Source: Plumapathes pennacea (taxonomy: Eukaryota; Cnidaria; Anthozoa; Antipatharia; Myriopathidae). From it: a stretch of DNA of 64,000 nt. The notes beneath the pieces were generated by a model, which was given only the letters and a program-made list of their open reading frames with translations, ran no database searches and was not told the origin of the DNA. Below are positions 1 to 12,200 of the stretch, piece after piece. Location: NCBI GenBank assembly GCA_964036295.1, contig OZ038466.1:868001-932000 (forward strand), given 5' to 3'. The translations under genes were made by a program, and so were the position numbers. Position 1 is the first letter of the stretch; every line of letters starts with the position of its first letter.

Positions 1-166
1 ATCTGAGCAAGCCATCAAAAGCCAAGTTCTTTTTTCTGTACGATATATTCTGGTGAAAAAATGAAAGGGAAAATTGAAGTTGGTCACTCTTGGGAGTGAA
101 CGGGTTAAGAATAAGCAGTATAAATCATCCCCAGAAAACAATTCTTCAAGGAAGAGAACAGCTTTT

Positions 167-244
167 TCATGATCTGAGCGGAAGACCAAGATCGTCCAAG
201 TTAACATACAAGGAACCGTCATACTCCCCCAGGTTTATATAGGT
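167..244 (-). CDS. RTK last exon: cytoplasmic tail and stop
   Basis: A 78-nt coding end after acceptor TTTTTTGCAG, stop TGA at 167-169. The 25-residue tail has YINL and YVNL. Both are YxN motifs, the pattern recognised by GRB2-type SH2 domains, so an adaptor docking site is a fair inference. No AATAAA lies between the stop and the window edge; the 3' UTR probably runs past position 1. Confidence 0.9.
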   Translation of the reverse strand, partial: TYINLGEYDGSLYVNLDDLGLPLRS

Positions 245-3200
245 CTGCAAAAAAAAAAAAAAGACAAATTAGTTTTATTGGAATCCTACTCGACTCGGTC
301 GTTTTCATTTCATTTGTTTTTGGCTTATAATTTAAACTGAATTGTAAGCATACATGAAATTATGAATCTGTAGCAGCAGCTGTTCTATTACAATTGATGA
401 GCCTAAAGTGCTTGCGCGTGCATCAAATTTAACTTACCCTGTGGTTCCTTTCCATTTTGGCCATGATGCCCTTCAGTTCAGAGAAGGTTGGTCTCTCACT
501 TGGGTTTTCTTTCCAGCAATCAGTCATGATGCTGTAGCTAAACATTCAATTGAAAAGCAAACCAGGAAATTATGCAAAACAAATAAGACTGAGACAAGAA
601 CAGGGCAGGTGACATTGATCATTACTTATCATACTCATATACATGTATTGAGTAAAACACGATAACCGCAAACAAACAATATGAAAGCCGCGTGGGTATA
701 TTTAGAATCAGTAGCATATAATTCAAATATACATGCGCTAATTGGCAACTACAGTTATATTAAATAAGGCCGCGTTCTATTATAACTTTACTGTCATATT
801 TTATTTTTTTGCAGTAATGCATGTAACTCTTGTTTGCATGTAATGCAAGTTAGAGCAACTTTAAACGTGGCCAATTCAGGTGACAGAGGACAGTGCCTGC
901 ATGCTGCAAGAGCTCGGTACCTTGAGTATTAAATGTTGTGAGAAGAAAGCCTTAACTTAAAACCTACTTACAGTCGATCTTCCAGATGTGCTGGTTTAGA
1001 CATTCTGTATCCCTCTTGTAAACGAGCTGCAATGCGACGAGCATCCACGTTAGGGTAAGGACGTCCACCTGAAATAAAAATACACTCGACTCAATTTTAT
1101 TGCTTCATCCACAATTTAAGTGAGTTTTCACGGTGTTCCGTAGCTGAAATGCTATCATGCCCTCGCCCTTCTTCTTATAAAAAGTAAAGTGTAAGGTTGA
1201 GACTGGATAACACAACTTACCTATAGTAAAGATCTCGTACATAACAATCCCGTAGCTCCACCTGTAGACACGGATACATTGAATCACTTTTTGAAAAATC
1301 ACTCCAGTCAAATAGTTTAATACCATTATAGCCTGCATGCCTTGGTGACTGTTTAATACACTAAATACTAATAAATGTAGGTTCTTGGCTAAGAAATACT
1401 ATTATATGGCACATCGTCCCATGCAGTTAGTTGAGACAAGTGAACTATAGCTTACACATCACTCTGAGTAGTATACACGCCATAAAGTAAAGATTCGTAA
1501 GCGGTCCACTTCACAGGCAGACGGCCCTTTGGAGAACAAAGGCAAACAGTGAACTATAAAGAGGAAAAGAGCTGCGACAGATTGATGCCAACATGAAACT
1601 GAACACTAATATATTTAATAATATATACTTTTAATAATATATTATTTAACAATAATAATGACACATATATATTTAAAAATAATAACAATAAAAAGCGGCA
1701 CGCCGCACAACACAGGAGCATAGCTGAGTGGAGTACGAGGTGTACAGACTATTAAATAAATTAAGTATTTCAAATTTGTAACGATTATCAACGTAAATAT
1801 TGGAACAAGATCACAAGGGCTGCCGTGATGTAACCTGAAACAAGAAAGACGAAACACAGAAACAAACAAAGAAAGAAAAGAAAGAAGAAACCGAGGCAGA
1901 GAGAAGGATTATTGTAAAACTTAACTCATTTAAGAGTGGGTGTCATTTGGTCCATCATCTAAACAATCCATAACTACATTGCTAGTTTAACCTGTCACTC
2001 TTAATAAAGTGTATAATGGTAGAGTGTTACCCTGCTTCGCTTGGTGTAGATGTCATCTTGATGAACATCCCGCGCCATACCGAAATCCGTCACTTTGCAT
2101 TTCTCTCCTTCACCGACCAACACATTTCTAGCGGCCAAGTCGCGATGAATGACCTCAATTACAAATAAAATAAAATAAAATAAAATAAAATAAAATAAAA
2201 TAAAATAAAATAAAATAAAATAAAATAAAATAAAATAAAATAAAATAAAATAAAATAAAATAAAATAAAATAAAATAAAATAAAATAAAATAAAATAAAA
2301 TAAAATAAAATAAAATAAAATAAAATAAAATAAAATAAAATAAAATAAAATAAAATAAAATAAAATAAAATAAAATAAAATAAAATAAAATAAAATAAAA
2401 TAAAATAAAATAAAATAAAATAAAATAAAATAAAATAAAATAAAATAAAATAAAATAAAATAAAATAAAATAAAATAAAATAAAATAAAATAAAATAAAA
2501 TAAAATAAAATAAAATAAAATAAAATAAAATAAAATAAAATAAAATAAAATAAAATAAAATAAAATAAAATAAAATAAAATAAAATAAAATAAAATAAAA
2601 TAAAATAAAATAAAATAAAATAAAATAAAATAAAATAAAATAAAATAAAATAAAATAAAATAAAATAAAATAAAATAAAATAAAATAAAATAAATAAAAT
2701 ACATAAATTCAATATCAAGTTGACAACTTCCAAACCCAAATCTAATTCTGCTTATTCCAAACTCCATAACCAAAATCTTCTAAAATTGGATTATAAATTA
2801 TTTTGTTTTAGTACCAAGATATTGTACAAAAATAGAATGCAGAACTGTGGAGAGAAAAGTTAGAGTTGTTTGAGCACACGCTATGGCACCTGTCCCATTT
2901 GTTTCTGACACAAATGTTAACGTTTAGGTTAATGGTTTTAGATTATTACCAAGCCACTCTCATAATCAAAGCAGCAAGGCAGCTGTGAGCTCGCGAATTT
3001 GTAAAAAGTACTTTTTTTTTGCGGGAGTAGGTTTATGATAGAACTGGCTCAATGCCACATTGTAAAATTTGCTCAATTTTAGGAATGTGGAAGTTCGCAT
3101 CGTTTCCGGGGGCTTAACCGCGTATTCGATTTTATAGTCTCAGTTTTGAAAACCCTCACAAGGCGGCATGCGGCATGTCAGTGGAACTCGGAACACGAAA

Positions 3201-6200
3201 TGAACCTGATCTTTGAATCAGCTTCATGTTATGTTACTTCACATCTTTCGCAGTGCCAACTTTAAAATGTTTCGCGAAGGAAAACTTTATGATTCAGACA
3301 CAAGCACGCTTTTAGTCGGCCACGCGCGTGTCACACGGCTTTGTTGTCACGGTATTCAAACGTCCATAGCTCCCGATAGATGTTTTGTATCGACCCAGAA
3401 TTTTGCTTTAAGTCTTAAGACATGATAGTCTTGAACATATCCGTGTATTGGACTTACAGGATACGTTACTTTTGAAATGGCTTTTTATGACGTCACATGC
3501 AAACCAAGAATTGAACTACCTGACTAATTTGCATACTGTATGAACTTGTAAACATTCACCGGAAATGGATATTTTTTGGCACTTTTTATAGCCGAGAGAT
3601 TCAATATCTTTCGGCCTGGTATCTTCCAAGCCGTATTTACTGTCACTACAGAAATTTTGGCGGATACTAAACCAACGGCTACAGATTTATTTACGATACA
3701 TTAAAACGCCATCGGTGCCACTGATTGTTTGACCTTCATGGCACCGCGCCAAAATGTCGCAATAACAACGCAAAACACAGCAGAGTGAAACACAATCGAT
3801 TTCAGTATCAATGGCCAAACAAACTTCGGACCCATGAAAACCTTTAAAATGAAAACACGTTCCGAACAAAACTATGGTCGCAACAACTACGGACAACATC
3901 TTCCTTTTAAAACTGCGTTGTTCGACACACCCTGTAACGTGACCTTCGTCATGCCCTAATTTGGAAAACCGCAACTGCTTTATTTGGAAATCTATTGTTG
4001 ACAACAGATGGACATAGGGAGGGAAAAAGTGATTTTAAAACCTCGCAATCCCAGTGGGATCGCGAGCTAAAAATGAAAAAGCATACCCATAGACGATAAT
4101 AAAATCTAAATCAATTGGAACTACCATACAATTTCTCACACTGACAAGGAACACCCAACAAGACGTTCTATAAAAAAGGCCGGAATATCTTGACAAAAAG
4201 TAGAAAGTATCAAGTGGTTGACGAAACATACTGATATGTACTTTTATTATTACCTTCTTTGAAGCAAGATAACTCATCCCATCAGCGATCTGCCAAGCAA
4301 ACTTCATCAGCTGTTGTGACGTCAAGTTGGTTCTTGGCTTAACATCCGGGTTCTTGTAATAAGTATCGTTCAGTCCCCGACTTTTTCTCAAGTATCCTAG
4401 CAGATCTCCATACGGGACATACTCGATTACCACCATTGGTGGCTCTAAAAGTAAAAACAGACACCGCTTTATGTTCCTTTCGGTACAAAAAGTTTTTGCA
4501 TTCCGTCGTATTTCTGAAACGTTATAGATAGATGAGTTGGGAACGTCGTTTCCATGTTCCTATATCCAACACATTATCGTTATAGTGTTCTCATAATAAT
4601 GTGGGGAGGTTACCTGATTCTGTGACGCATCCTAGCAGTTTAATCACGTGAGGGTGAGGCTTGAAAGTTTTCATCAGTTCGAGTTCAGCGAGCAAATCTC
4701 TCCTGTCCGAGTTCGGGGCATTTTCTGTAACAAAGATTGAAGGAGGTTCCGCCACTTTCAGTGATGAATTTCCAATCCCTGTGAATTTCCTATCTCTATT
4801 TAATATCCCTGTGCGTGATATCGTAAAATGTAAACGAAATGTACAACATTAATACGGTGAATATGAACAATTTACCGTAAAAGTGCTTTTACAACGAGAA
4901 ATATAATGTCTGATTTTCATTGAAGATCGTTTAGTACCTTTTAACATTTTTGCTGCCACTGTTACTTCTCCTCCGACTCCACGGAGACCAGTCGCCGTTG
5001 CTTTGCCGACTTTTGAGAAAGCTCCTTTGCCGATGATCTTTATGACATTGATGTTGGATCTTTTTAGTTCCCAGCTCCTGGTGCTGGGTGCAAGAGGCAT
5101 GTACTCACTCGGTGGAGCGGAGAATTGAGCGCCTGAGTTTGAAAGGATAACACCTGGATTCTCATAAGCTTCAGTTGCAAAGTTACTCCTGGATGGAGTG
5201 GCTCCCTAAAATTCGATAAATGGACAGTTAAACTGGTTGCCCATAATTGAATCTGCAGGAACAGAGACAGAAATTTTAAAAAGCAAGAAGGAAGACAGCA
5301 GAGAAAGAGAAAAAACATTTACTCCATTTGAATTACCCAAATAATCAAAGTAAAAGAACAATAAGTCGATTCCGGAGAACTGAAAGCATAACAGTCATCG
5401 TTAAATGTTCTCCTAACCTAGTACGTTACTGTCTAGTTCTCAATAAAAAATAAGCAGATGGCAATAAAAATGGCGTCTTAACTTTTCGATGATACTTGAG
5501 ATGGACTCCCAATAAAAATAAGTAGATCAATAAAAATGGCGTCTGAGCTTTTCGATGATACTTGAGATGGACTCCCCATTAAAAAGTAAATATTATCCTA
5601 CTTGGTACTCTCGTAATGACAAGAAATGACAGGCGAACATTATTCCGGCGTATTACGGCCCACGAGTGCCAAACACAAACAATTATTCAAAATACAAACA
5701 AATTGCCAAAACACAAATACCCTTCAAAGTACTAGGATTTAAATCAGATACAATGAAAAAAAAGAAACGTACCCTTGATCTGTCACGCATTTTCTTTGTA
5801 GTGTCCGCTTGCGCATAAACAGGAGAACTTCCACAGACTTCGTCATATGTACCCTCTGTTCCAGCCCCCAGATTTTGCAAAACAATTCTTTGGCCAGCAG
5901 ATCCGTCTCTAATAAATCAGTTTGAAGTTTAATATATCTGTTAATGTCGGCAGTTGTTGAGATTACTACAACTAAACCAGTAAGGGAGTATTTACAGTGG
6001 TCGGCAACAGCAACCAGTTTCGGGGGGAGGGGGGTCACCTAGTAAATATCGATACAGGAAAGCTGGACAATGTTGGAGAAAGTTTAAGCTGACATTTCGA
6101 CGGTCAGCTCCTTATCACCATAGCATGCATACAGTTTATCTTTAACAGTCTAAAACTAGCAACTAGCTCTCACAAGTAAGTAACAGTCTATCAAATATTT

Positions 6201-9200
6201 AGCACACTCACATTATATGCCTTGATGATGATCTTCCATGACCTGGTGAAAAAGAGTCAGTCAACATAATGCCCAGCAGAGTTACAGTAAGTTGCAAACC
6301 CAAAGGAACCTAAAATCATTACAAAACGTAAGATTAGAGAAATGACAAATTACGTCCTCGTTGCTCGAACTTCAGATAACTTTCTGTATCTGATTAATAA
6401 CCGATTACCTTTGTTCTCTTGATGTCTTCTTCTTCTCCACAAGAAAAATCCGAGAGCTACTGTTATGATGACAAACAGCACGGCTCCAACAGCTACACCT
6501 ATTATCATACCAGATCCTGTCTTGCCGCCAACAAGGGTTCCCCCACCAGAAGTGCCCCCCTCGGTAGTTGCAACGTTCGGTGTAGTAGCTGTACTGACTG
6601 AGCGTAGAAAGACAACATTAAACATAAATGGGTATGACTGCCTCAAGTTGAAATGTAACATTACACTGTTTTCTTGAAAACCTTGGTTTCTTTTAAATCC
6701 TGGAGAAATATTGCTGATATTTCTATTGCTCTCTGGTCCGCTAACTCCATAACGATAAAGTAAGGTTGCTTGGATCACCTGACAAACTAAGTAGTTTCAT
6801 GTTAATTTTGTTTGGCTTCCTCGTCACTTGAGTGGCCCACATTTCAATAAAATTATATTCTCCTTGTCATAATATTTTGCTTAGAATATAACCAAACGAT
6901 CCTCCTTTAAGCTGTTGTAACTGTTTCTCTGCTCCAGATACAGAGAAAATGATGTATCAAGTAATCTAACGGTCGTTCAAAGCTGATGATATGGTTAGAA
7001 GTACAATTTAGAAGATGACTCCTACCTTGAGGAATATCGATTGTAACCCAGTTTTCTTTTATTGATTCGCCAAATTTGTTTGTTGCCGTAACAACAATCT
7101 GGTAGTTCGCCCCAGGACTCAAGGATATGTTAAAGGAGCGCGCATCTTTGTTTAACGTCTGTACTTTGACCCATTCGTCTGTGCCGTTCTCCCTTTTATA
7201 GATGTCATATCCTTTTACATCTGCACCGTTGCTTATTGGTTCATTCCAACTAATCGTAAATATGTGAGGATCTTTAGTGGACTCATCTGTTGCTGTTACC
7301 ACTTCAGGTGCACCTAAAACAGCATAATAGAAATACATAAGAACACATTTCTTCATTCAAGTTCCCTCTGGGACAAAGTCTGATCATCTGAACAAAAGAT
7401 GGGCAAACAAAAAACCGAAGGGCCTCATGTGTTCTACCAAAATCCCGCGTGTATATAAAAGAGTACAAAGACACAGACAAGTGTGTTATAATTGCTAACT
7501 AATAATAGTCACACTTTTGATGGTATAACTCCAATGTGGGCAAACTGTTTTGAAGACTGATAAACAACAAAACTGGTGACAAATGGTAAATATAAGTTGG
7601 CAGATGATATTGTGACATACCTTCAAATTTTGTGGTGAAACTCTTATTTGCAGATTGACCCTCTCCTACCACATTCCTTGCATAGACCAATAAAGTGTAG
7701 TTAGTATTTTTCGTGAGTGGCCCTATCGGCGCTTCTTTAGCTGTATCGGACATTGGATATGTTTTATCAAATCCAGCTTCTGGCACGCTGACTCTGTATC
7801 CAGTGACAGCGCTACCACCATCATCAGCAGGAGGGCTCCACTTGATGGTTAAGAACGAGGCCTGGATGTCTTCATCAGAAAAAGTGACGATAGGTTGACC
7901 AGGTTTTTCTAAAGTTACAAATAAAGACCCACAACAACAACAATTTTCCATATTCAGACAAAAGCAATAAGAATCAAACTGCTCCAGTAAAACAACTCGT
8001 GAATGAGAAACGCTCAAAACATAGGCTGGGTAAAAGACCTGTACAAGCCTTATGTACTGGCCAGCGGACTAATTAACAGAAACAGTTTACAGCCCATCGA
8101 CCGAACCACAGAGCGAGTGAAACTTCCCCCAACTGATGTAACTCATTCATTGCTTTCGCATTCACAAATTAAAAATACGGATTTACATTATTCTACTAAA
8201 ACATGATCAGATACGTGAAGCAGTGGAAACAAATTACCATCTGGAAAGAATGGTAACGAAAGCCCGCGTAGGGCGCGTCTGAATGAAGGCGTTGTGACTT
8301 ACTTAGCTGATTAATGTAGATGGTTAGGACGTCTGCAGCAGCGAGTATATTCTTCGCGCTGCATTTGTAGGGTCCAAAGTCCGCCTCTGTTTTAAAATCT
8401 ACATCAACTGCAATCCTGTTACTTTGTTCTCCTGGCTTCAGCGGAGATTCACCAGGTTTAATCCACTCTAGGGTGGGGACGGGAACTCCCTCTGCTACAC
8501 ATGTCAGAGTTACTTTCTGACCAATATACGAGGATGTGTTGGTAGAGGAGGAAGCTGTGACAATCGTGGCCTTGTCTATCGATCCATAAAATCAAACAAT
8601 GGTATAAGAGAATTGTAAAGCTCACATGCTGTATGTTAAGCAAGCTAAAGAAGAACAAATGAGAAGTACATCAGCAACTCACAAACTGACGATGTAACTA
8701 TGCACACATGAAACTAAACATTGCCTGTAGTAACAAAGACGAAGGTAGAAATAGGTTAACGGACGAAACAGCTGGTGAGAAATTTACACTGACAGAGAAC
8801 AATGAGCTGCTTCGGCTAGTACCGTAATACAACAATGTTGCCTCTTATAAACATATCTCTTTCCTCTAGCACAAAAGATGTAAAACATTTTACACGACTA
8901 CTCTGTATACAGAGCCTGAGGTAGAGTAAGGAAACTACAAACAAGCATCAACAATCATTTTCATAAATAAATATACATGTATAGTTAATAATATATATTA
9001 TTTAAATAAGGCACAGCAGCGATGTTCCACTTTATTTATTTGACACATTTACATAATTAATATATGCCACTAAATGACACTACCAAGTTAAGTTAAATAG
9101 ACAACTGCCAGGCAATTCAAGAATGTTACTGAATACTCTGTGAACACAGTAAGGATTATGATTGCATAAAGACACACAGTATTACAACATTATCGTCCCT

Positions 9201-12200
9201 GTTTGACGAAGAGAGGCTGTTTCGCTATCTCTTTAAATTTCTCAAAAAAAAAAAAGGTATCCTTATAAAAATGTTTGTAGTCTGTATGATGAGGGCTCCA
9301 GCAGTTTCCTATCCAGATATTTAAATTCATTTCTAATGTTGGTTTTCACTGCTGTGTTACGGAAGAGATTTTGATTAAATATTAGTTGATTAATAGTTAC
9401 GATCTAATACGATTAACATTCATAATTTTAAGGACGTGGTTTAATATTCTACTTTTCAAATTGATTCTTTTAGTGTGTGAACGGTCCACGGTCGGATCAA
9501 TACTTTAGCATTACGGGCATATCTATAAATCCGGTCGGCCAAATCTTACCTGGCCTGACTAATTGAGTTTTGACCTGATCGACCAATGCAAGCCTGGACC
9601 GAATTTAATTAAGTGTACTGGCCTTTGTTGTAGTGTACAATTCTTTTGTTATCAATCGTCCGCTTATGCAACTAAGTATTGTTCAATCTCATCGTTCAAA
9701 CAAAGCACGCTCTCTCTTAATCCCTTAATTAAGTTGTTTAAGTTAAGTTACGCTTCTTTCTGAAGGCGGAGTTTAGTTTAAAGCTCCAAAACCCTTACGT
9801 AATGTTATCTGGTCAGTTTTGTTGACTATGCAACTTTAGTTGCCAAGGACTTTTTATATCTCTTACAACTTAAGACTTTAGTATTTTTATACCAAGTGGT
9901 ACTACGCTCGTCAGACTTTAAGTAGGGCACTATGTTAGTTTAGCAAGTGAACTCTGCCTATTCGTAAACTATGAAAGTTTGAGTTAGCTGTCGGAGCGCG
10001 TCTCTTTACATTTACTTTTCAGTCGCTATGTAGTGACGTACTACTTGTCTCCTCATTGGTTTTTAATTTTGATGGACAGCTAATTAAAGCTAGAGTTAGC
10101 GTCCGTACTTAAGGGCGCGCACACCTAGTTTTGAGAGAGAAGAGAGAGAGAACTTTGAGATATAGCAAGTAAAGTTGGTTATCGCTTGGATTAAACTGGT
10201 TTTAAAAGGAGCCTCCGTTCCTGATCCTCTGGGTACCTCTCAAGAAGCCACAAAGAGCTTTCCCTCCCTTACAGCTGTACAGACATACTCTCCTGTATCA
10301 ACTCTATTGCTCTTTGAGATCATGTAAGCCGTGTTATGGGAACGCTGCGCTCCTGCCTTGGTCCAGGTGAAGGTTGGAGCTGGTTGACCTACGGCCTTGC
10401 ATTTCAGCTGTAATAATTCACCTTCTTTGACAGTTTCGTTATCTGAAATATAGGTGATTTCCGCTGGCACTGCGAGAAATCGACGGCAAAAATATCAAGA
10501 TCGATTAAATAACAAGACTAGAAAAACACTATCAGTAAGATATTGTAAATTGAACTATAGAATCGATATGTTGTTTAAACGCTCAACTGCTAAATAAAAC
10601 TGTCTAGATGATCAGTCAAAAAAGCAAATTACATGGGATATCAGCTATTGTAAACATGGTTAACATTTCTTGCTCTGTTCGTTAAAAAATTACTCGACTC
10701 GAGAACATACACAGCAGCATAAACAACCAAGTGGTGAAAAAAGTCCGTGAAAACACGGATTCGTACTTGCATATGCAAATTATTGTAACTACTAACCTTT
10801 GACAGTGAGTTTAACAGTGGCCTGCAACAGAATTGTGTGGCACACATTTGTACTTCCCTTGGTCTGATCCTTTCACGTCAGTAATCTGATGGGTTCCGTC
10901 TTTCTCAAAGTAAAACTTGTACTGATCTACAGCTGGCACTGCACCAGTTGTTCCACACGTGAGTGTTACGTCATCTCCTTTATCAACCGTGTCAGATACT
11001 GCGCTGGTGATCAACGTGGTGCCTTCTGGTGCGTCTGGTTTCAATGATCAGTAAACGTTTCCATCGTAAAGTATATTCCCGTTACGAAGCTTTAATTCAG
11101 CCTAAAATTAGTCGGCACTTTTTTTTTCAGGAGCAGAACAAAATCTGACAGGTTTCCAAATTACTATTGTGAGAGCGCCGAAGACACAACTCACTGCCTA
11201 TTGATGGGTTTGCATGCAGCTGTCTGGGGAGCCATGAATAAGAATTAAATTTCAAAAATCTGACCGGTTTTAAACCGGTCTGGATCGGTTTGCCATTGTT
11301 TTTATACTGAAACCAAAGAACTGCACTTCATGTGTGAGACTTCTTGGCATAAATTATACTGTGAGCAGCCCGTTTGTCTATTCCGTACAATAAAATCCGG
11401 ATCGCTGACGAACCAATCAGAATATTGAATTTTATTTATAAACCGGTGAGCCATATATAAACTACATTCCTGGACAAAATTGTCGGGACAACAGACATGA
11501 TTTGTGCCTGTCACACGACAATAACACTCCCCCTCTCCCCTCCCATTTCAATGTTGAAAAGCGGAGAACCAAGACATGATGTGTGTGCGTTGTCAAGTTT
11601 ATGTCTTCAACATTGTCGAGGAGGGGAGGGGGGATACTTAACCATTGAATCTGTAACCTAAGAGCCGTTCAGGATACTGTGTCCCACACAATTTTGTCCG
11701 GGATTGTAGAATAATATACAGCAAGATGAAAGTGGGGTTTTTGTACTTACACTGGACAGTAATCCTGGTCTCCTTCTTTATTGCAGCTCTTCCATGAATA
11801 TTCACCGCTTGACACTCATAAACGTGGCTCACTGCTGATCCAGGAGGACGGGCGATCTTGTTAATCTGGAGTGTGGAACTTCCTTTTCCCTTTTGAACAA
11901 CTTGACCATTCAAAACGTCCACCCAGGTAACGTTTGGCTGAGGTTTACCACCTGCTTCACATTTCAAAGTGAGGTCCTGCCCTTCAGTGAGGCTCTGACT
12001 TGAAGGTGGAGATACCGTGAAATGGGCTGGCTCTAGAAATAAAGAAGAGTTGCCTGCATGCATGACTTCCACGACGTTTTTTCATATCAAACTCTGCTGC
12101 CGCGAAACTTACCTAAAATGTTGAGACTTACAGAAGCAATTAGTTCAGTAACACCTGGGCCAAAGTTAATTCTGATTTGATATTGGTTTGCGTCTCCAGA

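Noticed and set aside
2155..2773. Two ~200-residue frames made of FILFY repeats
   Set aside because: Pure by-product of the TAAAA array, which has no stop in two frames.
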